Source of the DNA: Myroides sp. N17-2
Lineage (GTDB): Bacteria; Bacteroidota; Bacteroidia; Flavobacteriales; Flavobacteriaceae
Assembly (NCBI RefSeq): GCF_002286775.1
Contig: NZ_NSGJ01000020.1
Span: 22,758 to 86,757 of the forward strand
Reading direction: 5' to 3'
Length of the DNA stretch: 64,000 bases
Both the position numbers and the translations under genes were made by a program. Below are positions 61,443-64,000 of this stretch, piece after piece (the first letter of the stretch is position 1; each line of letters opens with the position of its first letter). Below the pieces are notes generated by a model that had not been told where the DNA came from, searched no databases, and worked only from the letters and a program-made list of their open reading frames with translations.

Positions 61443-61477
61443 ACAAAAAAACTCTCAGCGATTAAACTGAGAGTTTT
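61443..61477 (-). terminator. Terminator of the immunophilin gene
   Basis: Perfect 11-bp stem AAAACTCTCAG (61448-61458) with 61467-61477; the minus-strand read-out ends in TTTTTT and GTTTG. It starts 9 bases past the stop of the next gene. Confidence 0.88.
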
Positions 61478-61486
61478 ATATAATTA

Positions 61487-62419
61487 TTATTTTACGTCCA
61501 TTAATTCTACGTCGAATACTAATACTGCATTAGGAGGAATAACTCCACCTGCACCAGACTCACCGTATCCTAAGTAAGAAGGAATAACAAATCTTGCTTT
61601 GTCACCCACTTTTAATAAAGCGATACCTTCATCCCATCCTTCGATTACATGCCCCATACCTAAAGGGAACTCGATTGGTTTCTTTCTTTTGTATGAACTA
61701 TCGAACTCAGTTCCGTTAGCTAAAGCACCTTTATAGTGTACAGATACTGTTTTACCTTTCTCTGCTTGTTTACCAGTACCGTTAACGATCATTTGATATC
61801 TTAATCCACTTGCAGTTTCTTCAAACCCAGCAGCTAATTTTTCTACTTCAGCTAAAGCAGCTTTTTTCGCTTCTGCTTCTCTTTTTGTTCTTGAACCTTC
61901 GAAAGTTCTGAATGCCTCTACAGCATTCCATTTCTCAGCTGCATCACCTACTCTGATAATTTCTACTGCATCTAAAATATCTTCTTGAGCGATAGCATCT
62001 ACGATATCTTGTCCTTCTACAACTTTACCAAAAACAGTGTGTTTACCGTCTAACCAAGGTGTAGCTACGTGCGTAATAAAGAATTGAGATCCGTTAGTAC
62101 CAGGACCTGCATTAGCCATAGATAATACTCCAGGACCATCATGTCTTAACGCTGGGTGAAACTCATCATCAAATTTATAACCTGGACCACCAGAACCTTG
62201 ACCTAATGGACAACCTCCTTGAATCATAAAGTCAGGAATAACTCTGTGAAATTTAAGACCATCATAGTAAGGTTTACCTTGTGGGCGTGAATCATTTTCT
62301 AGATTACCTTCTGCTAAAGCTACGAAGTTTCCTACTGTACCAGGAGTTAATTCCTCAGTAAGCTTAACTAAAATAGCTCCTTTTGATGTGTTGAACTTAG
62401 CGTAAATACCGTTTTCCAT
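61487..62419 (-). CDS. Dual-family peptidyl-prolyl isomerase: cyclophilin-FKBP fusion
   Basis: A 310-residue cytoplasmic foldase. The cyclophilin domain covers about residues 4-165 ([20 protein letters not shown] with the catalytic R of FHR, and [21 protein letters not shown]). A charged helix ([20 protein letters not shown]) leads to an FKBP domain about 205-309 ([49 protein letters not shown]). Both active-site sets look intact. Dual-family immunophilins of this order are known from Flavobacterium; the two domains probably catalyse prolyl isomerisation on different substrates. No signal peptide. Confidence 0.93.
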   Translation of the reverse strand: MENGIYAKFNTSKGAILVKLTEELTPGTVGNFVALAEGNLENDSRPQGKPYYDGLKFHRVIPDFMIQGGCPLGQGSGGPGYKFDDEFHPALRHDGPGVLSMANAGPGTNGSQFFITHVATPWLDGKHTVFGKVVEGQDIVDAIAQEDILDAVEIIRVGDAAEKWNAVEAFRTFEGSRTKREAEAKKAALAEVEKLAAGFEETASGLRYQMIVNGTGKQAEKGKTVSVHYKGALANGTEFDSSYKRKKPIEFPLGMGHVIEGWDEGIALLKVGDKARFVIPSYLGYGESGAGGVIPPNAVLVFDVELMDVK

Positions 62420-62468
62420 TGTTCTATTATTTTATCGTTTTTGAATAACTTCACTTAGCCTGTTGTGG

Positions 62469-63638
62469 CTAATTATACTTTTCTGATTTTTTCTCAGCAG
62501 CGAGATATACTATAAAAGAAAGCAATGCTAAACACGCTCCCCCTATACATACTCCACTCCATCCAAAAAACTTCCACAAATATAATCCAAAAGCCGAGCC
62601 AAAAGCTGTTCCTAAGAAACTAAATGACATATAGACAGTATTTAGTCTGTTACGTGCCTCTGGTAATAAGGAGTAAATACGAGTCTGATTAGACACGTGA
62701 ATATTCTGTAACCCCAAATCAATCAACACAATACCTATAATCAAACCAACTACTGACGTAGCCGAAAAGTAAAAAACGACAAAACTAAGTAGTGTCATAA
62801 CTATGCCATAAAGTATCAACTTACGCGAACCACTAGATCCGCCAAACTTACCTACTAATGGTGCGGCAAAAGCACCACACGCTCCTATCAAACCAAATGA
62901 CCCTATCAATGCAGAATCATATTCGAAAGGTTTATTGTGTAATAACAATACCATCGTAGTCCAGAACGTACCGAACTGAGCGAATGCCAATGCTGTGATA
63001 CCTGTTGATTCTCTAAGTATAGGTTGTTCCTTTATTAATACAAATAAAGATTTATACAGGTCTATCACCTTACCATTAAACGTTGGTTTATTATAAGGAA
63101 GTCTCCATTGAATCATCAAAACCAAGATGACACTAACTCCTGTTGCTATCCAGAACATTCCTCTCCAACCTAACCATACGCCAACAAATCCACTGACTGT
63201 ACGAGAAAACAGGATTCCGATTAACAATCCACTGACTACAGTACCTATCACCTTACCCCGCTGTTCATCAGAAGATAAACTTGCCGCTAATGGCAATACT
63301 AACTGTGGAACGATAGAGGTTGCTCCTAATACGAAACTGATAATCTGAAGCCAAAAGAAATCCTTAACTACTGCTGTCAATGCTAAAGCTATAGTAGCAA
63401 ATATAGTAGTGATGATAATTTGCTTCTTACGCTCTAACATATCTCCTAATGGAATCATTAGAAACATTCCTACTGCATAACCAGCTTGTGTCAAATAAGT
63501 CAAAGTACCTGCTGAAGACTCTGACACCCCAAACTCCTCTGATATCAAAGGAATAAGGGGCTGACAATAATATAAATTAGCAACGATTAATCCCGTAACC
63601 GCTGCCATAAATAAAACATTTGATTTTGATAAACTCAT
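62469..63638 (-). CDS. MFS transporter
   Basis: A 389-residue, 12-helix transporter. I start at the ATG at 63638 (MSLSKSNVLFMAAVTGLIVA), where homologues of the YgaY-like group begin; the farther ATG at 63668 adds 10 residues. The MFS loop motif is PLGDMLERKKQI (near residue 64), and LYYCQPLIPLISEEFGVSES is characteristic. Two minus-strand -7 boxes fit: TATATTTG at 63714-63707 and TAAATTTG at 63651-63644, the latter so close that the mRNA could be nearly leaderless. Substrate unknown; sugar or drug export is possible. Confidence 0.82.
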   Translation of the reverse strand: MSLSKSNVLFMAAVTGLIVANLYYCQPLIPLISEEFGVSESSAGTLTYLTQAGYAVGMFLMIPLGDMLERKKQIIITTIFATIALALTAVVKDFFWLQIISFVLGATSIVPQLVLPLAASLSSDEQRGKVIGTVVSGLLIGILFSRTVSGFVGVWLGWRGMFWIATGVSVILVLMIQWRLPYNKPTFNGKVIDLYKSLFVLIKEQPILRESTGITALAFAQFGTFWTTMVLLLHNKPFEYDSALIGSFGLIGACGAFAAPLVGKFGGSSGSRKLILYGIVMTLLSFVVFYFSATSVVGLIIGIVLIDLGLQNIHVSNQTRIYSLLPEARNRLNTVYMSFSFLGTAFGSAFGLYLWKFFGWSGVCIGGACLALLSFIVYLAAEKKSEKYN

Positions 63639-63882
63639 AGGTGCAAATTTATACCAATTCAAAACCATAAATATTAAGCTAGCGTAATAAATTATAATAT
63701 TTACAACAAATATAGAAGATTTACAATGGAAATAATTAGTCTATAAAAAAGGAAAACGGTAAACGAACGTTGTTCCTCTTACTATAAATTACTATTCATT
63801 TAATTTTTGAAGAAACAACAGCTAATGCACTACAAAAAATAGTATAACAAACAATTAAGTCACGTTTTTACTAAGTAAAAGC

Positions 63883-64000
63883 TGACCCGTCCTGAAAAAA
63901 CTGTACAGTTTTAAATACCCATAAGAAATGGAAAAGTCAATAGAAAAAAAAGTAAAACAGCGCTATCATCAGGAATTCATTAAAAAGGTAGTGAAGGAAG
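63883..64000 (+). mobile_element. Left end of an IS3-type insertion sequence, truncated by the window
   Basis: TGACCCGTCCTGAAAA at 63883 is the start commonly seen in Bacteroidota IS3-family elements, and an open frame starts 45 bases later. Base composition changes here from that of the preceding gene-free stretch (63639-63882). The right end is outside the window, so the subtype cannot be set. Confidence 0.7.
63928..64000 (+). CDS. IS3-type transposase OrfA, N-terminus only
   Basis: The visible 24 codons read MEKSIEKKVKQRYHQEFIKK and then VVKE. This basic helical start fits the helix-turn-helix OrfA of IS3 transposases. The gene runs off the right edge; OrfB and the frameshift site are not visible. 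Confidence 0.6.
   Translation, partial: MEKSIEKKVKQRYHQEFIKKVVKE

Overview
The window is chromosomal DNA from a low-GC member of the Bacteroidota, almost certainly a Flavobacteriaceae; a Myroides-like genome is my best guess, but the sequence alone does not fix the genus. The grounds are -7 boxes of the form TAnnTTTG (mostly TATATTTG, TAAATTTG or TACCTTTG), few Shine-Dalgarno sequences, Bacteroidota-only families (DUF3276, DUF4374, DUF6266, long NusB, 950-residue CarB, cyclophilin-FKBP fusion) and the neighbour order acyl-CoA reductase / serC / serA-like / DUF937-like divergent from a ferredoxin. I see no rRNA, tRNA, CRISPR array or prophage.

Layout. 1-7.5 kb: a truncated secreted protein, a MATE pump, ElaA-type acetyltransferase, a CPBP membrane protease, then a TonB receptor and its surface lipoprotein behind a Fur-like operator. 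7.5-11.8 kb: the DUF937-like protein, a serA-like gene with a ruined active site, serC, a LuxC-type acyl-CoA reductase and a divergent 2[4Fe-4S] ferredoxin. 11.9-18.8 kb: accessory zone with a small membrane protein, about 0.8 kb of non-coding DNA, a DUF6266 protein with an unusual tail, two tandem secreted paralogues, a thioesterase and an apparently orphan cobalamin riboswitch. 18.9-23.2 kb: leuACDB. 23.2-38.4 kb: LtaS-like sulfatase, rpmH, carB, rmuC, mgtE, an Fsr-like MFS pump, meaB, a second MATE pump, an outer-membrane barrel and PPK2. 38.4-48.6 kb: two proteins of unknown function, a four-gene TolC/HlyD/ABC-2 permease export operon without an ATPase gene, an ABC-F ATPase and nhaA. 48.6-49.8 kb: 1.25 kb of gene-free DNA full of hairpins and inverted repeats. 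49.8-63.6 kb: lipA, gap, the nusB-DUF1573-yajC operon, an MsbA-like exporter, DUF3276, a fluoride riboswitch with its CLC transporter, an FMN glutamate synthase-like protein, DMT exporter, a PLP dehydratase, the cyclophilin-FKBP protein and an MFS transporter. The window ends inside the left end of an IS3-type element.

The strongest undescribed signal is a family of three ~154-bp elements with 11-12 bp terminal inverted repeats. Each lies a few bases after the stop codon of an unrelated minus-strand gene (PPK2, ABC-F, yajC) and before that gene's terminator, so each would be transcribed as a 3' UTR. Other notable items are the catalytically dead SerA homologue kept next to an intact SerC, the orphan B12 riboswitch, an attenuator-like hairpin between the siderophore-type lipoprotein and its receptor, a REP-like hairpin with a compensatory base change, and the structured gene-free block near 49 kb.

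Many genes are compactly packed: terminator T-tracts run straight into the -7 box of the next gene, and several annotated-looking long ORFs start too early. I have corrected those starts using signal peptides, family N-termini and promoter positions. All identities are from reading motifs; no database search was run.
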